Part shown: in pieces, positions 11,630-24,258 of the stretch
Numbering within the stretch: the stretch's first letter is position 1
How the letters are laid out: each line of letters opens with the position of its first letter
Origin: Pomphorhynchus laevis
Taxonomy: Eukaryota > Acanthocephala > Palaeacanthocephala > Echinorhynchida > Pomphorhynchidae
DNA: 64,000 nt
Direction of reading: 5' to 3'
Assembly: GCA_012934845.2 (NCBI GenBank)
Contig: WNNJ02001820.1
Span: forward strand, 1-64,000
Translations under genes and position numbers: made by a program
Notes under the pieces: generated by a model
Databases searched by the model: none
Told to the model about the DNA's origin: nothing
Seen by the model: only the letters and a program-made list of their open reading frames with translations

Positions 11630-11900
11630 AAGCATTCAAATATTATTAAAATTAAATTTAAACTTTTAAATGGAAATTTTTATAGATGGATAATAAATAA
11701 TGCAATCTGCATTAGAATAAGGTATTAATCTGGATAATCAAATTACATAAGAGGAAATGAATCATCGACATGCATTTGGTGCGTTGCTATGTTAAGTTTA
11801 TGACTACGGGGTGAAACTTGATAATATAGCAGTTCATCCTAATGACCTCAAATCTGAATTCTAATACATTGTATATTATTCATTAATCATTTCATTAATA
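11630..11900 (+). mobile_element. Penelope-like 3'-end remnant
   Basis: Matches the end of the RT frame (FKLLNG...YRWIINN) and the tail of the copy at 24235-26600. The tail includes gaggaaatgaatcat, then gttgctatgtt, gtgaaacttgata, atatagcag and cctaatgacctc. It is truncated on its 5' side. Confidence 0.75.
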
Positions 11901-12149
11901 TTCTAAATTATAAAAATTCTTAACTTATAAAATATCTAAATTACAAAAATCTTAATCGTATGGCCTTTGCATTTTTAATTTATGTATGGTACAAAATACG
12001 ATGACCCAGTTATCTGATGTGATTCATACTGTCCTAACCTTTCTGAATGAATCCCGTCTTCCACTCAATGAAATATTGTTAATAGTTTTGTTTTTGACGA
12101 TATTGTTTGCTGATCGTATACCAATAACTAGTTTCTTCGTTAATCCTAA

Positions 12150-12172
12150 CATATATATATATATATATATGT
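12150..12172. repeat. (AT)n microsatellite
   Basis: Uninterrupted at-repeat of about 20 bp. Confidence 0.85.
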
Positions 12173-12299
12173 ATTGCTCTACTGCTCACTATAGATAAGT
12201 CACTTTATGTCGACCGTTATTGTTTTCAATAAACTCCTCTCTTTTGTTTGGACGAGGCACATTCTTCCCGACATTTTTTATTCATATAGTTTTATCAAA

Positions 12300-12560
12300 C
12301 TAACTCATATATACAATGCATATTTAATCAAACAGGAAATCGTTGTAGAAATTTTATTGATGGATAGTAAATAATATACTCTGTCTTACAGTAAAATATG
12401 ATTCTAGATAATCACAATATTACATCAGAGTTTTGAAGTAGCTACTATGTTCGGTCGAGGAATGTGCCGAAACCTGATAAGATATCACTTCCTCCTGATG
12501 ATCCATAATTTTAATTATGATACATTGCATATTATTTATTAATCAATTCATAAATATTGA
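12300..12560 (+). mobile_element. Penelope-like 3'-end remnant
   Basis: A second tail remnant in tandem order with 11630-11900, including gccgaaacctgataag and cctcctgatgat. It ends just before the last sushi exon. Confidence 0.7.
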
Positions 12561-12702
12561 TTTTTTTAATTCTAACTTAGTATAATTCTAAATTATTATA
12601 TAAATCTTAAGATTGAAATATCTGTTATTATATTTTAAAATTTATTTACGGTACACAATATATCTGCTCAATTGACTTATTTTATTCATCGCATTCGTTT
12701 AG

Positions 12703-12935
12703 CTCAGCCGATGTGCTCTGTAAATGTTGATCTACCTCAATGTGCCCGGATAGTAAATAGACAATCATATTACTTGCCAGGAAAGAGAAACCAAGGATAT
12801 CTACCTGGATCGTATATAGAATTCGTATGTGCACCACATGCAGCAAATATGCGCCAGCAATTTTCTCACACTCATACAAGCAAATTGCTATGCGAGAGTA
12901 GAGGCACTTGGAGACACATTATGAATTCAAAATAA
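12703..12935 (+). CDS. Sushi domain gene, last visible exon (incomplete CCP module 3)
   Basis: The acceptor gcattcgtttag ends at 12702, and phase 1 continues the frame from 10374. The exon reads PQPMCSVNVDLPQC, then YIEFVCAPHA, LLCESRGTW and RHIMNSK before a TAA at 12933-12935. Three module cysteines and the Trp are present, but the expected fourth cysteine is missing. In the same frame after the TAA comes MQPSLIMFFNLILP and a further hydrophobic run (about 12945-13030), then TAG. That would suit a membrane anchor or GPI signal. Either the stop is the true end, or this exon is damaged, or splicing or readthrough joins the hydrophobic tail. Confidence 0.65.
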
Positions 12936-15179
12936 GATAGAATGCAACCATCGTTGATAATGTTCTTTAATTTAATATTGCCTGCAATGCTTTTTGTGTT
13001 TTTATCGCTCATCAGTGTAAGCTATTTATAGAAATACCGAAATATTAATACAAACACATTTTTCAAATAAAATTTATCTTTTAGCTAATTACTTTCGTTC
13101 TAATATCACTATGATTCTATTATGATCACTTAATCGTATTAATTCGACTTTGGTATAGTTCATCCAAAATTAATGATTCTTCTGGAGGTTGATATCTAAT
13201 TAATTGATGATGATAAGTTTCGTAAATATATACCTTGAGATGATTTATAATTTGAATTTGCTCATACCATGGTTCTCTACTACATATTAAAAATTAGTTT
13301 TTTATTTATATAAATGTATTATATAGAATGTTTCCTATATAGGAAACATTCTACGCGGACTGCTTTCCGAGCCAATTACATTCAATCGAATTATGATAAA
13401 ATCTGATGCAATGCATATTTGTCAATCAGGAAGGGCTCTTGATTTGACAAATGTGAATCTGCTTCAATAGTACCGTTTGTTTATTGCTGAACAAAATAAA
13501 TAACCAACAGGTACTTTTTGTACATCAGAATAAGGTATTTGTCTTATACAGCTCTTGAAACTTCATAGTTGCATTATAAGCTGTCTCAGTTAATATCATC
13601 TGTAATATATTAATAATTAAGGGAAATGATCTTACGGTGTAGGTGACTGGGTGGTTACATATACAATCAAAGAGGTTCTATATTTAAAAAATATTAGCGT
13701 CTGACACGTATAAACCAGTTTAATGTATTAAGAATTATATTAACTAACTGCGTGTATCTTTGAACACTTTATTACCATCAATCATGATGAACGATATAGC
13801 TGACAATAAAGTTGTCAAATTTTTTAAGATTTTTCAAAGAGGTCGTAAGCTCTCTTTGACATAAAACGTTTTGTCAGCAAGATGTAGACATTTATAAACT
13901 ATTGAGAGAACATGAAATGTTATCAAATGCGCACCAAGTTTGAATTTTGGATATATCGCTAAATAATTAACTGATCTTAGCCTACATTACTGTGACGACC
14001 TACCTATAAGAACGATTCTTTGAATGTACTGTTAAATGTTAGTCTTTCAATTTTAATAGATTATTGTAAAAAATAATCGTCTTATTTCAAATAAAAATAT
14101 AACGAAAAAACGAATGGACGAAATTAGGAGGAAAGGAGAAAGATAATTGAAAACGGTGTGAGGCCAAAAATGAAAGAGGAAGACGAAATGCTATGTGACT
14201 GACTTTTAAAATAGATTTATAAATGAATTTTAAAATAAAATTTTCTAGTTTATTTTTCTGATAAAGAAATATAGTTATTTATTTAAAATAAAATATTGCA
14301 TTTTAAATAGCTTTTATTTTCCTTAATGAGCTACTTTAGAATTTTAATATATTATAGAAAATCATAGTAGGATAATAATTGCGAAATTGAAGATAACTGT
14401 TCAATTTTTCAAAATATTTTCAATTCAAATTACTACATTACAAAAAATAATATTTGTTTTTCGCAAACAAACATTTTATTGACAAAATAAAATCTTTACT
14501 GTAAATAGTACATAATACTGGGAATAACCCGAGTAAAGTTTATTACGCTTGTATTCAACTTGTTAATACTATGCGTCATTGCACTAAATGTACAAGGTCC
14601 AAATTAACATAGGTGGTAATTTACAGGCGTTGGATATTTTTTTCGAAATATTCGCAGTGATACCTTGTTCCTTTAAATTTTTAAGCTGAATTATATAAAC
14701 AGGTAAGATTAAGATAGTTAAATTTAACATATTTTAATCTTAAAGTCTTCATTTTTTATGTATAGACTTCTAATATCTCAATATCTTAATTCTATGCACA
14801 GAATACGGAGACTCCGTATAACTGATCTGATTTGTTAGGTCATTTTTAATACTAATATCATAGACCAGTCATATTGTAGCTGTTCTGTAGCGAAGTGATA
14901 TTTCAAGCTTACTATTTGAATTAAAAGAAAATTCAGATAGACTACTTTATTATTAATTGTGTTAGATATGGTAAATGATTATCTTGTCTCCAATAAACAA
15001 CAATATTAAGATATTGTGCAAACAAATTTATGTTGAAGTTATAAATCAGGATTGCCAAATATTAAAGGTTGCACTGAGCAAATACAGCTGAATAGGATTG
15101 TAATCAAATTTTAATTAGCTTATACGTGATGACTTTAGCTGAAAGTAATAAAAATCTTAAACTGAGCATAAATGGTACA
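12936..15179. other. Long AT-rich interval; one perfect palindrome
   Basis: Contains the in-frame hydrophobic tail after the sushi exon (to about 13030). A perfect 28-bp palindrome lies at 13325-13352 (arms agaatgtttcctat, no spacer). Nothing else is recognised. Confidence 0.5.
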
Positions 15180-17660
15180 CTCCAGGTATTTTATTCGATG
15201 TGTAAAGGAGAAGAGTGGTTGACTGTTCAATATGGAAGAGAGATGAGAGTGCTAGTCTCTTAAGTGTTTACTTTGTCGCGGGGGCACCATTAAACACAAC
15301 CACTTGAGATTTAGAGGAGTTGAGAATAAGATTGGAGGTGGATAACTGGTCTTTTAATCTTGAAAAGAAGCAGATGATGTCCGAGACTACACCTATGCAC
15401 CTGGGTCCAGAAAACAGGGATGTGGTATCATCAGCGTATACGACTAGCTATTGATCGCGTTTAAATGTCTTAAAGAGTAAGATAGAAGGGGCAAGATATA
15501 AGATAGGAGAAAGTAGTGAACCTTGAGGCATGCATGTAATAGGATGAAATTAACGAGCATCAGGGCCGTCTTCATAAAATAACCGCTTGGTGTATAGCAG
15601 TATCTCCACCCTTTTAACTATTCGTACAGGCAATCAGAGAAACATAAGAGAAGATATAACAAACGGAATGGAAATGCGGTCAAATGGAGCGGAAAATTAA
15701 AGAAAACAGCCACAACGAGCTGATGACTGGTGTCCTGACAGAATTGGTGCACCTCAGCAACTGCCGAATGGACCAAACAAGCTTTGACAAACCAATGGAA
15801 AATTGATGGGATATAGTTACGTCTATTAAGGGTCGAGGATTCTACACGCAAAGACTTTTTCGTAGATGGAGATGAGGGAGTTTTGTATCGAAATAGGGCG
15901 CAGATCTTTAGGAAATGATACTATTTTTCTTAGCTAAAAATATTATCCAGTTCATGTTGATGCCGGTCACATCAGATGACGAGGCTAACAGCATAGTGAT
16001 GGCGAATTCTCTTTTGTGATAAACTTTCAAGATGCCCTTTCCTTCCAGCAAACAAACTTCTCCTTCTTGAATATCCTCCAGAAGGAAGATTGAGATGGAT
16101 TGAGAAGAGCAATGCTCGTCTTATCTAAAGTCAGATGTAACCTATATCTAGAGATCCAGTATTCTTTCGAGAGGGCCTGACAGAGTGAAACAGAGAGATT
16201 GGGATGTTGAGCATTTTTAGCTAAGACCTTAAGTTTTGTTGGAGTATGATTGAATAAACAAGCTTTATTGGTGGTCGAACAAGGCTACTCTGATTGGATC
16301 AAATTGAAACCTCATCATCAGCAGCGTGTCTTTCTCTAACTGCCAGCGAAGTGAGTCATGCGAGGTGGACAGCTGTTGGCGCAACTTATCAATACAGGTA
16401 GGCTTTAAGAGCCACCTCTCGTTTGGCAGTAGTATGTCGAGGAGTAAATTTGCTTCTGTGCAATGAAAGATAGGGGGTATTGGTTTATGTGTAAGATAAG
16501 CATTCTTAGATCTGCGAAGTGCTGCATTAATCAAAAGACCAGTTATGTCGTTGAAGTTACCAAGTAACATGTCATAGCTGCTACCCAATATACGGTAGGG
16601 GAGGTCACGGTTCTTGTGAATCTTTATCGGTCGAATATAGATATTGGTTAAAGTGATGCGTTTACCGTTCTGCCAGAGTGTTATCGGTAAACAAGATAGG
16701 GCTGGACAAGAATAATTTAAAAGGAGGGATGATCTTAAATGGTATTTAACTAAGGTTAAAAAACCTTGAGACGAAGATGAGTGAGGTGGGGATATATATA
16801 GAGTAAAATGGGAGGTTATGTGCTTTGGAATAAACCAAGTAATGTTGTCCAGGGAGACCGGATAGATCTAATTTCCTAAAGAACTATAACATCTACATCT
16901 TGACCAGATAAAATACCAATGACAGCAGCACCTCCCGAATTCCACTGAATGATGCTCAGTGAAAACGGTTTGGAATTACTTTCTTTGCAAAGGTGTCACT
17001 AGAAAGGACAGCAGTCGCACCAGTAAGGTCCAAAGGTGAAAGGTTACCCTTCCGGCCTCCGGATCTAACACCGAGACCACTGGCCACTCCTTGGCTGAAG
17101 TGGGAATTATCATCATTTCCCACGATTGTCCCTGCTGGTCCTTTTTATTTTAGCTTCTTAGGTGGTGTACTACTCGAGGATAAGCGTTTGTTTGAAGAGA
17201 TTGTCGGTACTGAATCGGTTGTTGGAAATTGCAAAAAGGCGTCGGTCAAGTGTTTAATCATAGCATGGATCGATTTCATTTTTCTGCAATTTTTACTTCA
17301 ATAATCTTTAGAATATCCTTCGTGGATAGAGGTGGGTTGCTTGTAACGGCGTTCACGCTTCGTTACTTGTTGGACTATCCGCCTGCGTTGGAAGAGCTTC
17401 TTTTCAGGTGGTCTCTAAAAAATAATCACTTTCTAGACCACGCGGGGTGAGAAAGTGAGCAGTTTGAGCAACGGGGAGCTGCTTTGCTGACATCGGGATA
17501 ATTCGGATCCGTCGATGAGCAAACCCCACATATTTTGTGGTTCTTGTATGACGACCCAGTGTCCCCAGGAATGACACCGATTGCAGTGAGAGAACGTCAT
17601 ATTATCTTCAGCGATCAGCGAGAATCTAAGGTTGCAGCCCTCTCCCAGAGGCACACTTGG
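15180..17660 (-). mobile_element. LINE-A copy 1 (Jockey/I-like), truncated at both ends
   Basis: Read from 17660 down, an ORF1 zinc-knuckle remnant (SHCNRCHSWGHW, about 17580) is followed by ORF1 tail and endonuclease sequence (LLGNFNDITG near 16555). RT remnants come next, including VKACLVHSAVAEVHQF near 15760. It aligns along its length with LINE-A copy 3 (19245-22850) and copy 4 (28490-32040). Many stops and frame changes are present. The 3' end of ORF2 and the tail are missing. It meets copy 2 at a hairpin (17644-17683). Confidence 0.85.
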
Positions 17661-17683
17661 GTTTTCCCAAGTGCGCCTCTGGG
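17644..17683. repeat. Hairpin at the LINE-A copy 1/copy 2 junction
   Basis: 18-bp arms (17644-17661 and 17666-17683) with one mismatch and a TTTT loop. The arm sequence is itself part of the LINE-A family: it recurs near 19465-19480. Confidence 0.85.
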
Positions 17684-19110
17684 GTATTTTTCATCAGAAG
17701 ACGGATAGACCTCGTCTCCTGAAGGAATATAACATCTGTATCTCTACCAGATAGAAGTCTAAGGGCAGAAGCTCCTCTTGAATTCCACTAAAGGATATTC
17801 AGTGAAAAAGGCTCACGAGTATTCTGCATTGTGTTAGGTCAGCTGGGTGGGATTGCCTCATCCCTAGACAGAGCTAGGGGCGGAAAGGTTGCCCTTCCCG
17901 CCACCAAATCTGTCCTGGGCGAGCACTTGCCCATGAGCAGTGCCTTTATCTCCGATTGATGCGCCTAATTTTCCCTTTAACATTTATCTAATCTTAATCG
18001 CGGGAACGGCGTAGGCCAAGCCCCCCTATTTTTCGATTCCCAAACTGCAAGTTGTTTCGGTATTTCAGGACGAGTATAAAAGACCATATCCAGGGCTGCT
18101 ACCATATCCTCCACCCTCTTGATGGCGGATTGTATCTTGATATCGGTGATACGAAGGATGTCACTGTCGGACATTCTAGAGGCAGTGTCGGAATATGATT
18201 CCACTTTCTTAGCTTGCACCTGTCTGGCGAACGAGTTTCTATATTCTTTGAACCGCGTGCATTTACGCGATCATGCCGGATGGCTCCCACAACAATTAGA
18301 ACATAAGGGGGAGCCACACATTTATCTTCAGATACCAGGCTATGGCAAGAGGCAAGACCACAGACGCCACAAGTTTTCGTGCGAGAACAATTAGAGGCCA
18401 AGTTCCCCCATCCATGGCACTGGTTGCAATGCGGGTATGTTAGGTCTTCGGAATTCAGGATAGAGAAGCGCAAGTTATACCCCAGAAAAGGGTTAAAATT
18501 CGATTTAGTTAAAATTTCTGCTTGCTCAATCGGGGCAAAACAAAATCCGATTGGAAGGGGAAATCCACTTTTCCCTGTGACTAATCTAAAATTGGTAACT
18601 TTAAAGACTGACTTCAAAGCATCTATATATTTCCTTCTAACTGAGAGAAGGTTAGTAATTTTAATTGAAGTAAGAATGGGTTTGGAACGAATGTCACCCA
18701 TTTGTTTTAGATTTGATTCAAAGAATGTCATGTATTCTTTTATTATCTCGACAGTGGAGAAAGAGATCTTAATCTCTGACTCATATAACTTAACAGAATT
18801 GAACAGTATTCTATTGGTGTACTTGTCAGCAAACAGTCTGATAAAAACTTTGAATAGATTATTCCTTTCCACAGGTTGTGTCAATGTAATAACAATCAAC
18901 TTGTTGAATTTAGGGATTGTGGGGAGTACCCCCGCACCCTGCAAATTATCAGAAGCCATAACACTAACCTGATTATCGGGATTGGTAAAAGAAGTCATCT
19001 TTTTACCTGCTAGACTGTCGATTTTGTTTGAATTTTTGCTTATAAAATTGATATCGTTTGATCCTCCGAAACTAACTTTACTGCACATTTTTTGGCTACA
19101 TTTTATTTCT
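17664..19110 (-). mobile_element. LINE-A copy 2, 5' part with a long ORF1
   Basis: Holds the best-preserved ORF1 of the family. A 329-codon frame (19088-18102) has a globular, RRM-like middle (ILFNSVKLYESEIKISF), then FNPFLGYNLRFSIL. A zinc-knuckle part follows, CNQCHGWGNLASNC and CGVCGLASC. The true C-terminus (SYSDTASRMSDSDIL) continues in another frame at 18219-17980, so one frameshift is present. Below it come the first codons of ORF2 endonuclease, up to the hairpin at 17683. ORF1 presumably coats the element RNA, as LINE ORF1 proteins do. Confidence 0.85.
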
Positions 19111-19244
19111 ACTAAAATAAATCTATATAAATAAGGGTTTTATTAATAACTATATAACCGATAAAAACTTTAAGAAACAAAAACATGCAAAAGACAACTT
19201 TAAATAGAAGTCGTTCACGACGTGTATTTTGAAATTTTCAACTT

Positions 19245-22200
19245 ATCTTTACGGCCTCAGGTCCAGAGGGATCTGAGCCCCTCGGCCGCACCAGCGCGCC
19301 GCCCTCTGACTGAACCATTCGGGGTCTCTCACACAACTAAGAGTCCAGTCAAGGCGGACTATGGTTGGTAATCTCGAGATGAGGAGCTTGAGAAACCTTA
19401 GTCTTTGTTCTGGGGGACGTCCTCGTGAGAAGAAGACTAATCCCGAGATAGCCCAAGTACCACAGAGGCGCACTTGGGTTATACCATTCAATGACAGATG
19501 CTGGACCAGTTTCAGAGCCCACCTAGCTTTCTTCAGGATACATTTAAATATATCCAGGTCAGCTTTCGCCGACTAATTCACAGTAACGGTGAACCCCAGA
19601 TATTTTACTCGACTCGTGAAAATAGGAATGCTTGATGCTGCAAAATGGAGGAGAGTGCAGAGAGTGCTAGTATCTTCAGTTTCTTTTTGGTGGTAGAAAC
19701 GCCATTAAAGACTACCACCTGCGATTTAGAAGAGTTTAAAATAAGATTGAATGGGGGGAACTGATCTTTTAATCTTAAAAAGAAACAGCTTATGTCAGAG
19801 ATTACATCTTTGCACCTGCGTCCATTGAACAAGGCTGTGGTATCATCAGCATATACCACTAGATGTTGATCACGTTTAAAATTCTTGAATAGTACAATGG
19901 ATGCAGCAAGATATAAGATAGGAGAAAGTGGGGATCCTTGAGGTACACCCGTAATAGGGTAGAACTGACGCGCATCAGGGTCGTCTTCATAGTAGAACCG
20001 CTTGGTGTACAACAATATCTCCACCCCGTTAACAATTCTCGCAGGCAACCCGAGGGTCCTGAGAGAGGAGATAACGAAGGGAATGGAGATGCGGTCAAAT
20101 GCAGCTGAAAAATCAAGGAAAACAGCCACAGCAAGTTGATGACAATTATTCTGACAAAACTGATGCACTTCACCAATTGCTGAATGGACCAAGCGCCCTT
20201 TGACAAACCCATGAAAACTCGGTGGGATCAAATTACGCCTACATAAATGAACGCGGATTCTACGCGCAAGCGCTTTCTCGTAGATGGATATGAGGACAAG
20301 TGATTAATCTCTTTTTAGGTAAAAAACTCGACGGTTGATGTTGATGTCCGTTATGTCGAACGGGGAGGCTAATAGCATTGTGATGGCGACCTCCTTTCTC
20401 TGACTGTATGTCAAAAGCTGACAGACACGAGTAGTGAGTGGCGCGTGGGATTTGGAGGTGCCCATGAGTGGTCCCCAGGAGTTAAGGATATCTGTAACAG
20501 ATAAGTCCCTACTCCTGAAGTCACACCAAGGCGGGATTGAGTGGCTCTATAATTATGTAAGGAAAGTGACTCCTCTAAAACTTTGTCAAGGCCTATGCTA
20601 CCAATCCAAACCAAGGCTCTATCCTTCCAACAGACAAACTTCTTCTTCTTGAATATCTTCCAGAAGGAAGCCTAAGAAGGGTTTAGATGAGCAATGCTTG
20701 TCCTATCCCTGCTCAGCTGGAGCCTATATCTAGAGCTCCAGTATTCATTCGAGAGGATCTGTCTGGCGGAAACAGAGAGATTGGGAAGGTGTAACATTTA
20801 AGCTAGGACCTTGAGCTTTGTTGGAGTAGGATTGTATATTCGACCTTTATAGGTAGTCGAAAGGATCGCGGTTGCTTGCGATGAGAGGTAGGAATTAAAT
20901 TCGGTCAAACTCTCAATTCCAATTCTAGGAAAGAGTTGAATAGCTGCCTGAAAGAAGGCCACTCAAATAGGGTCAAAGTAAAACCTTCTTCTAAGCAACG
21001 TATCGTCCTCTAGCCGATATCGAATTAGGTCATGAGAGGTGGTCTGTTGTTGACGCGACTGCTCGGTGCAAATGGGTTTCAACAACCACATCTTATGTAG
21101 CAGTAATATGTCGAGGAGAGAATTTGTTGTAGAGCAATGAAAGGTGGGGGTAGGTGGTTTATGAATAAGATAGTCGATCCTTGCTCTGCGGAGTGCTGCA
21201 TTAATCCAACGACCAGTTCTGTCGTTGAAGTCACCAGGTAACATGTCATAACCGCTCCCCAATATTCGATCCAGGAGGTCACGGTTCTTGTGGATTTCTT
21301 CTGGCCGAATATAGACATTGACTATACTAATACGCTTACCGTTCTTACAAAGTGATATTATAGCTAAACAAGATATGGATGGACAAGATTAGTTTAATAG
21401 GAGGGATGATCTTAAGGAGCTTTTCACTAGGGTTAAAAGACTTTGATATGAAGAGGAGTGAGGGGGTATGTAAGGAGTAAAGTGGGTGTAGATGTGCTTA
21501 TGGATAAATCGAGTAATATTCTAGGGGAGACGGATAGACCGCGTCTCCTGAAGGACTATAACATCTGCATCTCTACCAGATAGAAGGCTAAGGGCGGAAG
21601 CATCTCCCGAATTCTACTGAAGGATATTCAGTGAAAAAGGCCCTGATTACTTCCCATTGCGTAAGTGTTACCGAAGTGGTACGCCCTCCACCTAGTCGCA
21701 ACTAGAGGCGGAAAGGTCGCCTTTACCGCTTCCCGTCACGACAAATGGAGTCGCTTGCCCACGGGCGATATCTTCATTTCCCTCGTTAGCCATAGCCCAG
21801 ATCGAATCCTTCCGAGCAAGCTTCAGAGCGGCTATGCTCAGCGCTGACCCGTTTCGTTTCTTAGATTTTAGTGGCTTCTTAATATTGTTGGTCTTCCCAG
21901 AAGGAGGAGAACGGAAAAATTACGCTAATTGACCTACCAATTTTTGGACCAATTTTTCAAGGTGGATCATAGATTCCTGATCCTGCATCCAGTTTTGCTG
22001 TCACACTCCTGTGTCTCTTTTGGTATGCCTTAAAGATTTTACACTTTTTTGACCATGCGAGGTGCTCACCACTGCAGTTTGCGCAAAATGGCTTACCCAC
22101 TTCTCAGGATGTAAGACAATTGTACCACACACGCCGCACTTATGGGTAGAGAACAGCCAGCAGACCAATCCCCACACTGATGACAATTGTTGCAGTGGGG

Positions 22201-22850
22201 GTACGTTAGTGAGTCGGTTTCGATGATTGAAAATCTCAAATTATACCCCATAAAAGGATTGTATGTCGAAATCGACAGTTTTAGAGCTTCATCTACCGGT
22301 GCATTGCAGAACGCTACGGGAATGGGGAAGCCTTTGATCCTTTTAATAAAGCGAACGTTAGATATTTTGTAATCAGTTTCTAGGGCTGATATATCTTCTT
22401 CTGAAATGAATGTGGGCATATTATTTATCTTTTTTGTTGCCAGGATTGGTTTGGAAGTAATTATACCTTGTTCAGAGTGCTCGTTTTTAAAGTAGTCGAC
22501 GTACGACATTGCCAGATCAGGAGTGCAGAATGAGATTTTAATCTCAGATTCATGATATTTAATCGCATTGAACAATATCATTTTTTTAAATCGATCGCCA
22601 AAGCCTCTTATCAAAACATTGAACGTGTTCTGTCTTTACAGAGGCACCAAAAGTCTGATAATCACCAGTTTGGAAAATTTTGGTACCGGGGGTTGTTCTC
22701 CCTCCGGAATATATTCAAGAGAAGCTAAATCTCCATTAACCTCATTTATTGCATTGGCAGAAAAATTAGTATTCATTGAGTTCTTTGAACGCTCCGACAT
22801 GCTAAATTTACTACAATTTTTCGTGCTCATTTTTGCCTGTCAATTATGAA
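19245..22850 (-). mobile_element. LINE-A copy 3, nearly full length, decayed
   Basis: The most complete copy (~3.6 kb). ORF1 starts near 22830 (MSTKNCSKFSMSERS) and shows the same core as copy 2 (AIKYHESEIKISF, then FNPFMGYNLRFSI and CNNCHQCGDW). Endonuclease is at about 21660-20960 (LPGDFNDRTGRWINAAL). RT is at about 20940-19605, with FLDFSAAFDRISIPFV, GVPQGSPLSPILY and the catalytic VVYADDTTALF. The C-terminal and 3' part runs down to about 19245. Frames change several times, so it is inactive. The domain order ORF1-EN-RT without an RNase H fits the Jockey/I-type groups. Confidence 0.87.
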
Positions 22851-23115
22851 ATAAATCTAAAGTAGCTATATTGCAAGTAATTATGTTACACACTCATTGT
22901 ATTATTATGCTAATCGAAGGAACAATGTCGTTTTTGAAGTCGGCAATTTTGCCGACATTTTTTAATGTACAAAACTAATTTTCGTGGGCTATAAATGTTT
23001 AAATGATATGGTAAATTAGTTCAACAACTTTAAAGAATACAATTAGCATCAACTTTCTTGTACTTTATACAAACACAAATCGAGCACAAATAAAAACAAT
23101 GGATGAACATTTTGC
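22851..23115. other. Spacer between LINE-A and POLR1D
   Basis: AT-rich and likely to hold the 3' UTR of POLR1D. No canonical AATAAA was seen on the minus strand here; an ATTAAA variant occurs near 22955. Confidence 0.4.
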
Positions 23116-23517
23116 TTACGCTGGAGGACTCATCCTCTCCTCTTTAATTTGCACATCACATACTTCGTTTTTCGGTTTAACTTTGAACATATCAACTTTA
23201 TTTTTAAATAAAGTGTCGATTTCAGTACACACTGATTGCAGAGTTACCAGACCAGTATTTAGTGTGTGTAATGCAGTTACTTCGTTGGGAGCGGATTTTT
23301 TCAGTTGAATGGACAGATGAATTGTTTCGTCGGCTGGATGTGGTATTGTATAACCGCAAAGATTAACATTGGCATCTTTCATAATAACATAACGCAAAGC
23401 ATTTCCCAACGTGTGATCCTCATCGCCTATCACAAAACAGCAGGACTTTTCCATGATCTTCTCGTCGGCTTCCAAAACTTTCACCTTGTATTTTGTATCT
23501 GGCGACTGCATCTCCAT
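23116..23517 (-). CDS. POLR1D: DNA-directed RNA polymerases I and III subunit RPAC2 (AC19)
   Basis: A 133-residue protein, a normal length for the family, with no intron. It is the small alpha-like subunit that pairs with RPAC1 to form the assembly platform of RNA polymerases I and III in the nucleus. The RPB11-type dimerisation domain spans about residues 25-110. The signature FVIGDEDHTLGNALRYVI is at about 28-45, followed by the conserved CGYTIPHPADE and HLSIQ. The start MEMQSP is taken at 23517 because the next conserved residues follow at the usual distance. The C-terminus is short and charged. The neighbours are transposons, so context adds nothing. Confidence 0.95.
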   Translation of the reverse strand: MEMQSPDTKYKVKVLEADEKIMEKSCCFVIGDEDHTLGNALRYVIMKDANVNLCGYTIPHPADETIHLSIQLKKSAPNEVTALHTLNTGLVTLQSVCTEIDTLFKNKVDMFKVKPKNEVCDVQIKEERMSPPA

Positions 23518-24234
23518 TCAATTGTTTGAATCCCTTCAAATTGCTTAATCTTAAGATACAATATTAATCATCATTACTTAAAAACGCTTCACTATTCCAA
23601 ACGCTATAATTAAAATTTCAAAATCTCAGAAAATTCATTGAGACATTGTTGTTATAATTTTGAAAAACTGATATCAAAAATTATAATTATCATAAAATGA
23701 ATATACAAATCGATTGCACAAACACGCGGTTGCAATAGGCAATTATCAAAATTACTTAGAACGAATAGAATCACGAACGCACTGTATATTATAGTATTTC
23801 ATGTATTTTCTTTTTAAATAAAAACAAGAATTATAATATAAAATATATTTCCTTTATAGAAAATGTAATCTAGGATGATGTTGCAAACGTGTTGTTTGAT
23901 AGTGGAATTAACATCTTCCAAAATTGATTGCCCTATAAATGTGCAGATTATCTAATACGCACAAAACGTACGAATGATTAAATTTCAAGAGATATATTAA
24001 ATGATACAAAACTGTGGTAATTAGCTTTCTTTACATCTTATCATATTGTTTTAATAGCAAATATTACTAAGAAAAAAAACTATTGTATACTTGTTCCTAC
24101 ATATTACTAAGAGTAAAAAATGTTTGAATATTTAGATAACATTAACAACCAAAAATACTGCATTCGAAACGATCACAAATTAAGGATGCAATGGTAAGTC
24201 ATTGTCTGTGGAAACAGAAGGAAGAGCAAATTAA
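23518..24234. other. Spacer upstream of POLR1D
   Basis: Presumed promoter side of POLR1D, with no core promoter word that I can support. At 24025-24047 on the minus strand lies a very weak hammerhead-like scrap about 200 bp beyond the Penelope-type terminus. No coding sequence was seen. Confidence 0.4.
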
Positions 24235-24258
24235 ATCAGCTAACTGAGTCTACGTATT
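24234..24258 (-). repeat. Penelope-type terminal motif (copy at 24 kb)
   Basis: On the minus strand reads TACGTAGACTCAG then TTAGCTGATTT. The same end is found at 27310-27340 (variant), 27960-27990, 35210-35238, 38700-38725 (minus) and 48696-48720, so it marks the 3' boundary of the family. Confidence 0.75.
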
